Source of the DNA: Ostreiculturibacter nitratireducens
Lineage (GTDB): Bacteria; Pseudomonadota; Alphaproteobacteria; Rhodobacterales; Rhodobacteraceae
Assembly (NCBI RefSeq): GCF_032670585.1
Contig: NZ_JAVQHL010000004.1
Coordinates: 350,264 to 414,263 of the forward strand
Direction: 5' to 3'
DNA length: 64,000 bases
Shown here: piece after piece, positions 52,442 to 62,000 of the stretch
Numbering within the stretch: the stretch's first letter is position 1
Layout of the letters: each line of letters opens with the position of its first letter
Notes under the pieces: model-generated
Databases searched by the model: none
The model's input: only the letters and a program-made list of their open reading frames with translations
Told to the model about the DNA's origin: nothing
Program-made: the position numbers and the translations under genes

Positions 52442-52886
52442 CGTAGAACCTGAAACAAACTTCCGGCATGCTAAGCTGAGTCCGTAATCGATGCCAATAT
52501 GGATATTTTGGACCTACGCGCGGCTCCGAACTGTGTCCGGCCCAATGTCGGCACGGACTCCCGTGCTCGAACCGTCCGCGACTGCATCGGGGCGGTCAGC
52601 CGCGGGTTTCCTCGCACGAGATCCGGCTCCTTTCTTCAGAAGGTTTTCCGCGAGATGTTCTGCTCCTGTCGGGAAGCGATGATCCTCGTCGATAGCTGGC
52701 GGAGGCACCACGGTGCCGAAAGCGCCACGGGACCCCGGCCGCAGACCTCGAGCCCCGAAACCTGATGCCGGTGGCGCAGAGGTCCGTCATTGATATACAA
52801 TCATGCCGGACCAGCCAGAAAGGCTGGCAACCGGGACATGACCCGGAGGCTGAAACCTTGGCTTTCCGAACTGGGGGTGATTGAGC
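52442..52886. other. 445-bp divergent intergenic region, NRPS-like gene / rpoN
   Basis: Promoters of both genes must lie here. The part near 52780-52805 (GATATACAATC) is more AT-rich and could be a -10 region for rpoN. I found no -24/-12 element, no repeat and no gene. Confidence 0.4.
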
Positions 52887-54191
52887 GTGGCCAGTTTCGG
52901 AGCATACGTGCTGCCGCAGACAAGGTCGTTGGGAATGACCCGTCAGCTCGGGCAGGCAATTAGCTTGTTGAAGTTCAGCAATCAGGAGCTCGCGTCCTTC
53001 ATTGCGTTTCAAGAGGCGATAAATCCGTATCTGTCACTTCAATCGGCCGCGATCCCGCCCGAACGCCCGGCGGAAACCGGCGCGCCCTGGCAGACAGGCA
53101 GTTCCACCCAGGGATCCGTCGAGCGAATTGCGGGACCTGCCGCCGGCCTGCATGAACATGCGCGCAGAGAAATCTCTCTCGCCCTCAAATCGACTGCCGA
53201 CCTCAGGATCGCGGAGTTCTTCGTCGAGGCTCTGGAACCTACGGGCTGGCTGGGCAGGTCGGTCGAGGAGATCGCTGCGGATGCGCAATGCGATATTGCC
53301 GAGGCGGAGGCCGTCCTCGCGCGGATCCAGCGGATCGATCCTCCCGGATTGTTTGCCCGATCCCTGGCCGAATGCCTGCGTCTACAGGCGGAGGACGCTG
53401 GCACCCTGACGCTGCAACTGTCCTGCGTGCTGGAAAACCTACCCATGCTGGCGCGGGGCGACATCGACGCGCTGGCGGAACTTTGCGGTTGCAGCAGGAA
53501 GGACGTCCTGGCGCATTTCGACACGATCCGCGGGCTCAACCCGAAGCCGGGAACGGCGTTCGACACCGATGCTCCGCGCGACGCGCCACCCGACCTCGTC
53601 GTCACGGAACAGGGGCGGGCATGGGAGGTCGAACTCAATCGCTCCACCCTGCCGACCCTGGCCGTGAACGAGGCATCCGGCCTGTCCGAGACCGATCGTC
53701 GAATGTTCGAGGCCGCGCATACGGTCGTGCGCGCCGTGGAGCGCAGGAACTATACGACACTCATGATCGCAACCGAGGTTGTCCGCAGGCAGTCCGCGTT
53801 CCTGCGGGAAGGACCGGCGGGGCTCAAGCCGCTCAGTTTTCGCGACATTGCCGAGGCCGTCGGGGTCCATGAAAGCACCGTGAGCCGGGTAACGGCCGGT
53901 CTGCGGGTCGCGGCACCGCGCGGACCCCTGGCGTTGCGTGACTTCTTCAGTACCGCGTTGCCGACCAGGTCTGATGATGACCCGGTCTCGGCCGCGGCCG
54001 TGCGCGCGCGGATCGCCGAACTGATCGAGGCCGAAGACCCGTTGCGCCCGATGACGGATTCCGCAATCGCCGCGCATTTCTCGGACCGCGGCATTCTTGT
54101 TGCGCGGCGAACCGTCGCGAAATACCGAGACGCGATGAAGATCGCCGGTTCCGCCGACCGCCGCAGGCGAGCCATTCTCCGGCGCAAATAG
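52887..54191 (+). CDS. rpoN: RNA polymerase sigma-54 factor (RpoN paralogue)
   Basis: A 434-residue sigma-54 factor. Region I is TRQLGQAISLLKFSNQELASFI, followed by a short linker, the core-binding domain and the helix-turn-helix FRDIAEAVGVHESTVSRVTAG. The RpoN box is ARRTVAKYRD (406-415), one conservative change from the consensus end. GTG 52887 is chosen because GGGGG lies 9 nt upstream; the in-frame TTG at 52881 is too close to it. The usual neighbours lptB, hpf and ptsN are absent, so this is likely an extra copy. Rhodobacter species are known to carry several specialised rpoN genes. It stands just upstream of a -24/-12 promoter. Confidence 0.92.
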   Translation: MASFGAYVLPQTRSLGMTRQLGQAISLLKFSNQELASFIAFQEAINPYLSLQSAAIPPERPAETGAPWQTGSSTQGSVERIAGPAAGLHEHARREISLALKSTADLRIAEFFVEALEPTGWLGRSVEEIAADAQCDIAEAEAVLARIQRIDPPGLFARSLAECLRLQAEDAGTLTLQLSCVLENLPMLARGDIDALAELCGCSRKDVLAHFDTIRGLNPKPGTAFDTDAPRDAPPDLVVTEQGRAWEVELNRSTLPTLAVNEASGLSETDRRMFEAAHTVVRAVERRNYTTLMIATEVVRRQSAFLREGPAGLKPLSFRDIAEAVGVHESTVSRVTAGLRVAAPRGPLALRDFFSTALPTRSDDDPVSAAAVRARIAELIEAEDPLRPMTDSAIAAHFSDRGILVARRTVAKYRDAMKIAGSADRRRRAILRRK

Positions 54192-54239
54192 CGGGGCACC
54201 TGACGCGGTTCGAGGTGCTGCGCGCAAAACACCCTCACG

Positions 54240-54247
54240 GCGTGAAA
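54240..54247. promoter_or_regulatory. Candidate activator site (UAS) upstream of the peptide ABC operon
   Basis: GCGTGAAA, part of the small palindrome GCGT-GAA-ACGC (54240-54250), lies 111 bp upstream of the -24 element. The same octamer lies 110 bp upstream of the second sigma-54 promoter (62001). Typical distance for an enhancer site of a sigma-54 activator; inference. Confidence 0.4.
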
Positions 54248-54269
54248 CGCACGCAAAGCCAGAACGAAT

Positions 54270-54300
54270 TTGGGCGGCGGCGCCGACGACGGCCGCCCAA
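54270..54300 (+). terminator. Inverted repeat between rpoN and the sigma-54 promoter
   Basis: TTGGGCGGC (54270-54278) pairs with GCCGCCCAA (54292-54300). It may terminate rpoN (78 nt past its stop) or be an activator-binding palindrome about 65 bp upstream of the promoter. No T-run follows. Confidence 0.4.
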
Positions 54301-54350
54301 GGGATTGAAACCAAAATGTGTTTTCTGGAAATCTGCGACCTTCCGGAATT

Positions 54351-54366
54351 TGGCATGAGTTTTGCA
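54351..54366 (+). promoter_or_regulatory. Sigma-54 (-24/-12) promoter of the peptide ABC operon
   Basis: TGGCATGAGTTTTGCA fits the consensus TGGCACGNNNNTTGCW with one change, and the GG and GC doublets are exactly 10 bp apart. Expected start of transcription is near 54378, giving a 5' leader of about 65 nt before the binding-protein ATG at 54442. Confidence 0.85.
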
Positions 54367-54441
54367 TGTAACATTACGTCCACAGAATTGGGCCACGCCG
54401 ACAGAGACCCGTCGGCAAACGCTAACAGGGAGAGAACGAAC

Positions 54442-55980
54442 ATGAGAGCTTTCTCACGCGCCGCCTTGGCATCATCCGTAGTGTTCCTGATGGCCGTCCC
54501 GGCCGTCACGGCTGCGGAACTGACCGTCGGCTTCACTCTTGACGCCGACACGCTCGACCCCGCGAACCACCGCAAGCGGGAAACCGAGACGATCATCCGC
54601 AACATGTACGACGGCATCCTGACGCGCGACGCGAACATGAAGGTCGTGCCCGAAATCGCCGAGTCGATGACCCAGGTTTCCCCGACGGTCTACGACTTCA
54701 AGATCCGCTCCGGCATCAAGTTCCACGACGGCAGCGACCTGACCGCGGAAGACGTGAAGTTCACGATCGACCGCATCACCCAGGAAGGCGCAATGGGCGA
54801 CGGCCAGACCAGCCCGCGCCAGAGCCTCATGGGCCCGGTGGAATCGGCCGAGGTCGTTGACGGCGACACGGTACGGATCACGCTCAAGGAGCCCTGGCCC
54901 ATCCTCCCCGCCATGCTGCCTTTCCAGGAGGTCGTCTCCAAGGCCTTCGTCGAGCAGGTCGGAACCGAAGGCCTCGCCACGATGGTGAACGGCACCGGCC
55001 CGTTCAAGCTTGTCGAATGGCGCAAGGGCGACGCGATCATCATGGAGCGCTTCGACGACTACTACGGCGGCGCGACGGACATTGCGCCGGTCGGCAAGGC
55101 CTGCGTTGACCGCGTCATCTTCAAGGTCATCCCCGAAAGCGCGAGCCGCGTCGCGGCGCTTCTGGCCGGCGACGTGGACATCATCAACGAACTGCCGCCG
55201 TTCTCGGTCGAGCAGGTGAAGAACAATCCCGGCACGGACGTGATGACGGTGAACGGCACCCGCAGCTTCTTCATCGCGATGAACATGGAAGGCGAGTACT
55301 TCGACGACCCGAAGGTTCGGGAAGCCGCGGCGCACGCGATCGACAAGGACCTAATCATCGACAAGATCCTCGGCGGCAACGCGGTCCGGATCGAGGGCAT
55401 CCTCTCGCCCGACGCCTTCGCAGCATCGCCGGACCTGAAGCGTTACGAATACGACCCCGAGCAGGCCAAGGCGTTGCTCGCCGAGGCCGGTTTCCCGGAC
55501 GGGATCGACGTGACGATGGACGTGGAAGGCGCCTTCAAGGACACGGCGGAAGCCGTCGCCTCGCTGCTGACCAAGGCGGGCATCCGCACTACGGTCGCCG
55601 TTGGCGAGGGCGCACAGCTTTCGGACAAGTGGCGGACGAAGGGCGCGCCGAAATCGGGCGACATGTTCTTCACCAGCTGGGGCAACGGCTCGCTCGATCC
55701 CTATGACATCTTCACGCCGACGCACCGCACCAACGACCGCGGCAACTCCGCCGGCTACGCCAACCCCGAGGTCGACAAGCTTCTCGACGACGCGGCGGTT
55801 GAGCTCGACACCGCCAAGCGGGCCGAGATGTATCATCAGGCCGAGACGATCGTGAACGCCGATTTGCCGTACGTCTACCTGTGGGTTCCGCAGGACATCT
55901 ACGGCGTCTCGAAGCGTCTGACCGGCTGGAAGCCCAGCGCCGACAGCCGCATCAACCTTCACGATGCCTGCGTCGAGTGA
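54442..55980 (+). CDS. Peptide/dipeptide ABC transporter substrate-binding protein (family 5)
   Basis: A 512-residue family-5 binding protein with a Sec signal peptide (1-25, cut after VTA). VGFTLDADTLDPANHRKRE, the HDGSDLTAEDVKF block and NGTGPFKLVEW are family hallmarks (DppA/OppA, GsiB-like). It gives ligand to the DppBCDF-type transporter encoded directly downstream. ATG 54442 is preceded by AGGGAGAG. The gene is first behind the -24/-12 promoter. Ligand may be a short peptide or an N-acyl amino compound, given the downstream acyltransferase/amidohydrolase. Confidence 0.92.
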   Translation: MRAFSRAALASSVVFLMAVPAVTAAELTVGFTLDADTLDPANHRKRETETIIRNMYDGILTRDANMKVVPEIAESMTQVSPTVYDFKIRSGIKFHDGSDLTAEDVKFTIDRITQEGAMGDGQTSPRQSLMGPVESAEVVDGDTVRITLKEPWPILPAMLPFQEVVSKAFVEQVGTEGLATMVNGTGPFKLVEWRKGDAIIMERFDDYYGGATDIAPVGKACVDRVIFKVIPESASRVAALLAGDVDIINELPPFSVEQVKNNPGTDVMTVNGTRSFFIAMNMEGEYFDDPKVREAAAHAIDKDLIIDKILGGNAVRIEGILSPDAFAASPDLKRYEYDPEQAKALLAEAGFPDGIDVTMDVEGAFKDTAEAVASLLTKAGIRTTVAVGEGAQLSDKWRTKGAPKSGDMFFTSWGNGSLDPYDIFTPTHRTNDRGNSAGYANPEVDKLLDDAAVELDTAKRAEMYHQAETIVNADLPYVYLWVPQDIYGVSKRLTGWKPSADSRINLHDACVE

Positions 55981-56008
55981 CGCGACCACCTGAACCGGGA
56001 GGACGGAC

Positions 56009-57016
56009 ATGAGCATCGGCAAGCTGATTGAGCGACTGATACAGCTCGTGCCCGTTCTTCTCGGCGTCAGCCTCATCGTCTTCGTGATGATGACGCTGAC
56101 GCCGGGCGACCCGGTCCAGATCATGATCGGCGACCAGGCGGTCACGCCCGAACAGGAAGCGGCCCTGCGCCGCGACCTCGGGCTCGACCGTCCGGTCATC
56201 GAACGCTTCTTCGTCTTCCTCGGAAATGCCGTCACGGGTGATTTCGGGCAGAGCTTCTACCACAAGCGCCCCGTCTTCGACGTCATCGCCGAACGCCTTC
56301 CCGCCACGATCGAGCTGAGCCTCATCGCCCTGATCGTGGCTCTCGTCACCTCGATCCCGCTGGGCGTGCTGGCCGCCATCCGCAAGAACTCGATCTTCGA
56401 CCGGATCGCGACGGTGGGCTCGCTCCTCGGCGTGTCGCTGCCGGGCTTCTGGTTCGGTATCCTTCTCCTGATGCTGTTCGCGGTGCACCTGCACATCCTG
56501 CCGGTGTCGGGCCGCATCGGCTATTCGGCCGAGATCGCGCCGATCACGCATTTCCTTCTCATCGACACGCTGCTGCGCGGGCGCCCCGACGCCTTCCTCG
56601 ACGCGCTGTCGCACATCATCCTGCCGGCGATCACGCTCGGGCTGCCGATGACGGCGATCCTGATGCGGGTGACACGCACCTCGATGCTTGAGGTCATGCG
56701 GCAGGATTACGTCACCTTCGCCGAGGCGAAAGGCCTGTCGCGCCGCCGCGTGCTGTTCCGCCACGCGCTGAAGAACGCGCTGATCCCCACGGTTTCGGTC
56801 GCCGCGATCGAAACGGGCAGCCTTCTTGGCGGCAACATGATCGTGGAAACGGTCTTCGGCTGGCCTGGCCTCGGCCGGCTCGTCGTGGAGAGCATCTTTC
56901 TCAGGAACTACCCGCTCGTCCAGGCGGCGGTGCTGTTCTACGCCGTGACCTACGTGCTGCTGAACTTCCTTGCCGACATTCTGTACACCGTCCTGAACCC
57001 GAGGGTGAAGCTGTGA
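56009..57016 (+). CDS. Peptide ABC transporter permease (DppB type)
   Basis: A 335-residue permease with six helices. The N-terminal LIERLIQLVPVLLGVSLIVF, GLDRPVIERFFVFLGNAVTGDFG and the EAA-like loop TFAEAKGLSRRRVLFRHALKNALIP are typical of DppB/OppB. It lies 28 nt after the binding protein and overlaps the next permease by 4 nt. Confidence 0.93.
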   Translation: MSIGKLIERLIQLVPVLLGVSLIVFVMMTLTPGDPVQIMIGDQAVTPEQEAALRRDLGLDRPVIERFFVFLGNAVTGDFGQSFYHKRPVFDVIAERLPATIELSLIALIVALVTSIPLGVLAAIRKNSIFDRIATVGSLLGVSLPGFWFGILLLMLFAVHLHILPVSGRIGYSAEIAPITHFLLIDTLLRGRPDAFLDALSHIILPAITLGLPMTAILMRVTRTSMLEVMRQDYVTFAEAKGLSRRRVLFRHALKNALIPTVSVAAIETGSLLGGNMIVETVFGWPGLGRLVVESIFLRNYPLVQAAVLFYAVTYVLLNFLADILYTVLNPRVKL

Positions 57017-57903
57017 CACTCGCTGCCGACATGCCCGCCCGCGCGGAATCCATATTCCGCCAGAACCTGCGCAACTTCTCCCGCAACAAGCTGGCCGTGG
57101 GCAGCGCGATCGTCGTGGTGCTGTTCATCCTGATGGCGGTCTTCGCGCCCCTCGTCGCGCCGCACGACCCGAATGAGACCGACCTCTTCCGCCGCCTTCA
57201 GCCGCCGGGCTGGGTCGAGGGGGGAGAGTGGAGCTATCTCCTGGGATGCGACGCGCTCGGCCGCGATATCCTGTCGCGAATCATCTACGGCACGCGCATC
57301 TCGATCTTCATCGGCGCGGCGGTGATCCTTGTCGCCACGACGATCGGCATTCTCGCCGGGCTTGCCGCCGGCTACCTGCGCGGCTGGGTCGACGTGGCGA
57401 TCTCGCGCCTCGTCGACATCCTCTTGGGCTTTCCCTACCTGATCTTCGCGATCGGCCTGATGGCGATGATGGGGCCCGGGCTCATCAACATCATCCTCGC
57501 GCTCGCCTACAAGGAATGGGTCATTCCCTGCCGGGTCGTCCGGGGCGAGACCCTCGTCACGCGGGAACTCGAGTATGTCGAGGCGGCGCGGGCTCTGGGT
57601 GCGTCGCGTGGGCACATCATGGCGAAGGAGATCCTTCCCAACATCCTGTCGCCGGTGATCGTGGTCGCGACGATCCGGATGGCGCACGTGATCATCCTGG
57701 AGGCCTCGCTGTCGTTCCTCGGGCTCGGGGTGCAGCCGCCGACGGCCTCCTGGGGCTCGATGGTCGCGGACGGCCGCGCCTTCATCCTGGAAGCGTGGTG
57801 GGTCTCGACCTTCCCGGGCCTCGCGATCCTTCTCCTCGTCCTCGCCATCAACGTCGCGAGCCAGGGCCTGCGCGACGCCTTCGACCCGAGGTTCCACGAA
57901 TGA
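57013..57903 (+). CDS. Peptide ABC transporter permease (DppC type)
   Basis: A 296-residue permease of the DppC/OppC class, with NKLAVGSAIVVVLFILMAVFAP at the first helix, LGCDALGRDILSRIIYGTRIS and the EAA loop EYVEAARALGASRGHIMAKEILPN. The GTG start at 57013 overlaps the DppB-type gene by 4 nt. Its stop overlaps the start of the first ATPase gene by 4 nt. Confidence 0.93.
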   Translation: MTLAADMPARAESIFRQNLRNFSRNKLAVGSAIVVVLFILMAVFAPLVAPHDPNETDLFRRLQPPGWVEGGEWSYLLGCDALGRDILSRIIYGTRISIFIGAAVILVATTIGILAGLAAGYLRGWVDVAISRLVDILLGFPYLIFAIGLMAMMGPGLINIILALAYKEWVIPCRVVRGETLVTRELEYVEAARALGASRGHIMAKEILPNILSPVIVVATIRMAHVIILEASLSFLGLGVQPPTASWGSMVADGRAFILEAWWVSTFPGLAILLLVLAINVASQGLRDAFDPRFHE

Positions 57904-58895
57904 ACGCGCCACTCCTTTCCGTGAAGGGTCTGAGGACCGTTTTCGACACCCGCGCCGGTCTCGTCTGTGCCGTGGACGGCGTGGACGTCGAGGTTCGGCG
58001 GGGCGAATGCCTCGGCGTCGTGGGCGAATCCGGCTCCGGCAAGAGCGTGACGTTCTCCTCCGTCATGGGGCTCGTGCGGTCCCCGGGCAGGATCGACGGC
58101 GGAGAGATTTCGTTCGACGGGCGCGACCTGCGAAAGCTTTCGCCGCGCGACATGCGCGCGGTTCGCGGCAAGGAAATCGCGATGACGATGCAGGACGCGC
58201 TGACCGCGCTGAACCCTGCCCTGACCGTCGGCGAACAGATCGCGGAAGTCCTCGAAGCGCACGACGAAACCCTGCCGGACGGACGCGGCGCCCGAAGCCG
58301 CGCGATCCGTGACCGGTCGATAGAAATCCTGTCCCTCGTCGGGATTCCGTCGGCGGAAAGCCGGCTGCGCCAGTATCCGCACGAATTCTCCGGCGGGATG
58401 CGGCAGCGGATCATGATCGCCATTGCCCTGGCCTGTCGGCCGAAGCTTCTGATCGCGGACGAACCGACGACGGCGCTCGACGTGACGATCCAGGCGCAGG
58501 TCCTCGAACTCATCACCGACATTCGCGAGAAGCTAGGCATGAGCGTGGTGCTGATCACCCACGACCTCGGCGTCGTGGCCGAGCATTGCGACCGGGTGAT
58601 GGTGATGTATGCCGGGCAGGTCGTCGAGGAAGGGCCGACGAAGGATGTGATCGGCCAGCCGAAACACCCTTACACCCAGGGTCTTCTCGGCTCCATCCCG
58701 CGGCTTTCGCTGAGGGGGCAGCCGATACGCCCGATCGAGGGCCAGGTCCCGGACCTCATCAATCTGCCGCCGCAATGCCGGTTCTATTCCCGCTGCGCCG
58801 TCCGCAAGGATGTGTGCAAATCGCTCATCTCGATGCGCGAGGCGGGTCCTGCACATCGCGCACGCTGCGTCCGGGTCGGGGAGACGTCGAAATGA
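57900..58895 (+). CDS. Peptide ABC transporter ATP-binding protein (DppD type)
   Basis: A 331-residue ATPase with Walker A GESGSGKS, signature FSGGMRQR, Walker B LLIADEPTTALD, and the C-terminal Cys-rich oligopeptide-transporter region (CRFYSRCAVRKDVC) that in relatives binds an Fe-S cluster. The true start at 57900 overlaps the DppC-type stop (ATGA); longer frames upstream are antisense to nothing and unsupported. It pairs with the DppF-type ATPase, whose start overlaps its end. Confidence 0.93.
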   Translation: MNAPLLSVKGLRTVFDTRAGLVCAVDGVDVEVRRGECLGVVGESGSGKSVTFSSVMGLVRSPGRIDGGEISFDGRDLRKLSPRDMRAVRGKEIAMTMQDALTALNPALTVGEQIAEVLEAHDETLPDGRGARSRAIRDRSIEILSLVGIPSAESRLRQYPHEFSGGMRQRIMIAIALACRPKLLIADEPTTALDVTIQAQVLELITDIREKLGMSVVLITHDLGVVAEHCDRVMVMYAGQVVEEGPTKDVIGQPKHPYTQGLLGSIPRLSLRGQPIRPIEGQVPDLINLPPQCRFYSRCAVRKDVCKSLISMREAGPAHRARCVRVGETSK

Positions 58896-59911
58896 CCAGC
58901 GGACCACTTCTTCAGGTCGAACACCTGACCAAGCACTACACCAGCCACCGCAGCCTCGGGCAGCGTCTGGCCGGGACGCCGCAGATCGTGGTGCGCGCCG
59001 TGAACGACGTGAGCCTTTCCGTCCAGCGCGGCGAGATCCTGGGCCTGATCGGAGAAAGCGGCTGCGGAAAGTCGACGCTCGGCCGCGCCATCCTGCGCCT
59101 GCACGAACCTACGTCGGGAAAGGTCGTCTTCGACGGCACCGACGTCACGGCGCTCGACGCGCACGCCATGAAGGCGATGCGGCGGCGCATGCAGATCATC
59201 TTCCAGGATCCCTACGCATCGCTCAATCCGCGCCGAACGGTGGCGGAAATCGTCGGGCTGCCGCTTCGCCTTCACGGGCTTGCGACGTCAGAGGACGAGG
59301 TGCGCGCCAAGGTGGGCGCGATGATCGAAAAGGTCGGGCTCAAGGCCAACCAGCTCGACCGCTATCCCCACCAGTTCTCCGGCGGGCAGCGCCAGCGGAT
59401 CGGCATCGCCCGGGCCCTGATCTCGAACCCCGAATTCATCGTCTGCGACGAGCCCGTCTCGGCGCTCGACGTCTCCATCCAGGCGCAGATCATCGAGCTT
59501 TTGCAGGAACTGAAGCGTGAACTCGGGCTTACATACCTGTTCATTTCGCACGACATATCGGTGATCGGCTACCTCGCTGACCGCGTCGCGGTCATGTACC
59601 TGGGTGAAATCGTCGAAATGGGGCCGGTCGACGCCGTTCTTTCGCATCCCCGCCATCCCTACACGCAGAGCCTGATGTCCGCCGTGCCCGAAGTCGACGC
59701 GGTGGGTCACAAGACCAGGGTCCGGCTCAAGGGCGATCTGCCATCGCCTCTGAAGCCCCCGGCGGGCTGCAAGTTCCACACCCGCTGCCCGCTCGCGACC
59801 GACGCCTGCCGCACCACCGCGCCGAAGGTCGAGACCGTGGCGAAGGGACATGTCGCGGCCTGCCTCCGGCTTTCCGAAAACCTGTCGCTTCTCGAGGACG
59901 CGGAAACATGA
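58892..59911 (+). CDS. Peptide ABC transporter ATP-binding protein (DppF type)
   Basis: A 339-residue second ATPase. Walker A GESGCGKS, FQDPYASLNPRRT, signature FSGGQRQR, Walker B FIVCDEPVSALD and the C-terminal Cys cluster CKFHTRCPLATDAC are present. ATG 58892 overlaps the DppD-type stop by 4 nt. With it the transporter is complete. Its own stop overlaps the next gene by 4 nt, so the C45 enzyme is translationally coupled to transport. Confidence 0.93.
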   Translation: MTSGPLLQVEHLTKHYTSHRSLGQRLAGTPQIVVRAVNDVSLSVQRGEILGLIGESGCGKSTLGRAILRLHEPTSGKVVFDGTDVTALDAHAMKAMRRRMQIIFQDPYASLNPRRTVAEIVGLPLRLHGLATSEDEVRAKVGAMIEKVGLKANQLDRYPHQFSGGQRQRIGIARALISNPEFIVCDEPVSALDVSIQAQIIELLQELKRELGLTYLFISHDISVIGYLADRVAVMYLGEIVEMGPVDAVLSHPRHPYTQSLMSAVPEVDAVGHKTRVRLKGDLPSPLKPPAGCKFHTRCPLATDACRTTAPKVETVAKGHVAACLRLSENLSLLEDAET

Positions 59912-60999
59912 CCGAATTCGCCCCGGAACTTGCCCAGCCGCTTCTCCTGTCCGGGGATGCCCGGGCGCGCGGGCGCGGTCAGGCGGCGGAAGGGGATGCG
60001 GACCGCGTCCGCGCGGCCACCGTTGGCCGGGTCGAGACGGCGCGCGCCGAGGGGATGATCGACAGCGCGGCCGAGGACTACCTCGCCCGGCAGCGCGCAT
60101 TCCACGCCGAACACGACCCTGAAGGGATGGCGGAGCTTTCGGGCATCGCCGAAGGCTTCGGCCTGTCCGAGGACGATCTGTTCGTGCACCTGCATCTCGG
60201 CACGCTGCGAGACCTGAAATCGGGCGCAAAGCTCGACGGCGACGGTTGCAGCGCCTGGGCCGCACCCGAGGGACCGGACGGACCGATCGTCGCGAAGAAC
60301 AGGGACTATTCCGGGCTGCATCTCGGCATCCAGCGCGTAACGCTGCACAGCGGACCGGACGTGACGACCGGAGCGATGCTCTGCGTTGGCAGCCTTGGCA
60401 GCCCCGCCGCCTATTCGAGCGGGATGAACGCCAGGGGACTCATGCTCGCCGACACGCAGGTCGCGGTCCGGACGCATCGCGTGGGATGGCTGCGCTACTT
60501 CCTGATGACGCGCATCCTCGCCTCCTGCGGAACCGTCGCCGAGGCGCTGGCCCTGATCGCGAGCCGACCCCACGCCGGCGGCGGTACCCTGATCATGGCG
60601 GATGCGTCGGGCGACACGGCCGCCGTCGAACTCGGAGCCGCAGGCGCCGGCCTGACGCGCGGCGGAATTGTCTGGCGGACGAATCACTTCGTGCTGCCGG
60701 ATCGCGCCGACGACACGCTCTTTCCTGACGGCGACCGGATCGCCGGCAACTCGCGGGAGCGCTTCGCCTATCTCGAACGCTCGCTGCCCGGCCTCTCGCC
60801 CGTGATTCCGGACGCGACGAAACTCATGTGCACGCATCGCGATTCCGGCCCCGCCGCCGCCCCGCTGTGCCAGCATGGGGAAACCGAGGCCAGCCAGACG
60901 CTTTCCACCGCGATTTATTCGTGTAGGTTTGGCTCGCTGACCTTCAGCCAAGGCAATCCCTGCGCCGGGAAATGGCAAACCTACCGGATGCCGTCCTGA
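59908..60999 (+). CDS. C45-family acyltransferase/amidohydrolase (acyl-CoA:6-APA acyltransferase-like)
   Basis: A 363-residue Ntn-hydrolase of peptidase family C45. The expected autoprocessing site is before Cys114 in DGDGCSAWAA, which becomes the N-terminal nucleophile; KNRDYSG follows as in relatives. Fungal members acylate 6-aminopenicillanic acid, whereas bacterial ones mostly hydrolyse or transfer N-acyl groups of amino acids or peptides. No signal peptide is seen. Coupled to the peptide importer, so it likely processes the imported compound in the cytoplasm. Exact substrate unknown. Confidence 0.85.
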   Translation: MTEFAPELAQPLLLSGDARARGRGQAAEGDADRVRAATVGRVETARAEGMIDSAAEDYLARQRAFHAEHDPEGMAELSGIAEGFGLSEDDLFVHLHLGTLRDLKSGAKLDGDGCSAWAAPEGPDGPIVAKNRDYSGLHLGIQRVTLHSGPDVTTGAMLCVGSLGSPAAYSSGMNARGLMLADTQVAVRTHRVGWLRYFLMTRILASCGTVAEALALIASRPHAGGGTLIMADASGDTAAVELGAAGAGLTRGGIVWRTNHFVLPDRADDTLFPDGDRIAGNSRERFAYLERSLPGLSPVIPDATKLMCTHRDSGPAAAPLCQHGETEASQTLSTAIYSCRFGSLTFSQGNPCAGKWQTYRMPS

Positions 61000-61025
61000 G
61001 GCCGGGCGCCGCGACAGGACGGGAA

Positions 61026-61997
61026 ATGGCTGCCTACAAGACCGAGCTTATCGGGAACCACCCGAGCATCCAGAACCTCAAGCGGCTGATCTCCCGTGTC
61101 GCGGCGAGCCCTGCCCCGACGGTTCTGATCTACGGCGAAACCGGTACCGGCAAGGGCCTCGTCGCGCGGATGATCCACAAGGAATCGCGCCGCGCGCAGA
61201 AGGAATTCGTCGACATCAATTGCGCCGCCATCCCGGCGAGCCTGCTGGAGTCGGAACTCTTCGGCCACGAGCGTGGGGCCTTCACCGGGGCGGTCGAGCG
61301 GAAACTCGGCCTGATCGAGGCCGCCAATCACGGAACGGTGTTTCTCGACGAGATCCGCGAGATGGATCTGACGCTTCAGGCGAAGCTTCTCAGCCTGCTC
61401 GACACGCGCCAGTTCCGCCGCGTCGGCGCCGTGAAGACGACCTCGGTCGACGTCCGCTTCATTGCCGCGACGAACAAGATACTCCTGTCCGAAGTGAAGG
61501 ATGGCAACTTCCGCGAGGATCTCTATTACCGCCTTCAGGTCATCTCCCTGAACCTGCCCGCACTGCGCGATCGGGGCGACGACGTCCTGACACTGTCGTC
61601 GCACTTCATCGACCGTTACAACGCCATCTACAAGCGATCGATCCGCGGGCTTTCGGACGAGACCGCGGACATCTTCCTGCGCTACGGCTGGCCGGGCAAC
61701 GTGCGCGAACTCGAAAACCTGCTGGAGCGGATCTTCATCCTCGAAGACGACGACGAGATCCTTCCGCGCCATCTGCCCGACCGCATCATCCGCACGGTCC
61801 GCGGCGGCGGTGCCGCGCGCACCGAGGCGGCGGAGGGCCCCGGCCCCGCCGGGTTCCACGAGGCGACGGCGGATTTTCAGCGCAAGCTCATCGCACGGGC
61901 CATGCTCGAAGCGGATGGCAATGTGCAATCGGCCGCGAACGCGCTGCGCATCAGCCGGCATGCGCTCCGCCACCAGATGAACAAGCTCGGCCTCTGA
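61026..61997 (+). CDS. Sigma-54-dependent transcriptional activator without a sensor domain
   Basis: A 323-residue AAA+ enhancer-binding protein. Walker A GETGTGKG (37-44), the sigma-54-contacting GAFTGA loop (84-89), Walker B VFLDE (105-109), the second-region DVRFIAATN and a Fis-type helix-turn-helix at the end (NVQSAANALRISRHALRHQM). There is no N-terminal receiver, GAF or PAS domain, so like PspF it may be held in check by another protein or be controlled by its own level. ATG 61026 is preferred; an ATG at 60972 inside the previous gene would add 18 residues. Last gene of the operon its product probably activates. Confidence 0.92.
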   Translation: MAAYKTELIGNHPSIQNLKRLISRVAASPAPTVLIYGETGTGKGLVARMIHKESRRAQKEFVDINCAAIPASLLESELFGHERGAFTGAVERKLGLIEAANHGTVFLDEIREMDLTLQAKLLSLLDTRQFRRVGAVKTTSVDVRFIAATNKILLSEVKDGNFREDLYYRLQVISLNLPALRDRGDDVLTLSSHFIDRYNAIYKRSIRGLSDETADIFLRYGWPGNVRELENLLERIFILEDDDEILPRHLPDRIIRTVRGGGAARTEAAEGPGPAGFHEATADFQRKLIARAMLEADGNVQSAANALRISRHALRHQMNKLGL

Positions 61998-62000
61998 CCA

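Noticed and set aside
52499..52765. 88-codon open frame in the NRPS/rpoN gap
   Set aside because: No ribosome site, no family pattern and erratic composition; not supported as a gene.
52442..52886. -24/-12 promoter in front of rpoN (autoregulation)
   Set aside because: No GG-N10-GC pair with acceptable flanks was found in this gap.
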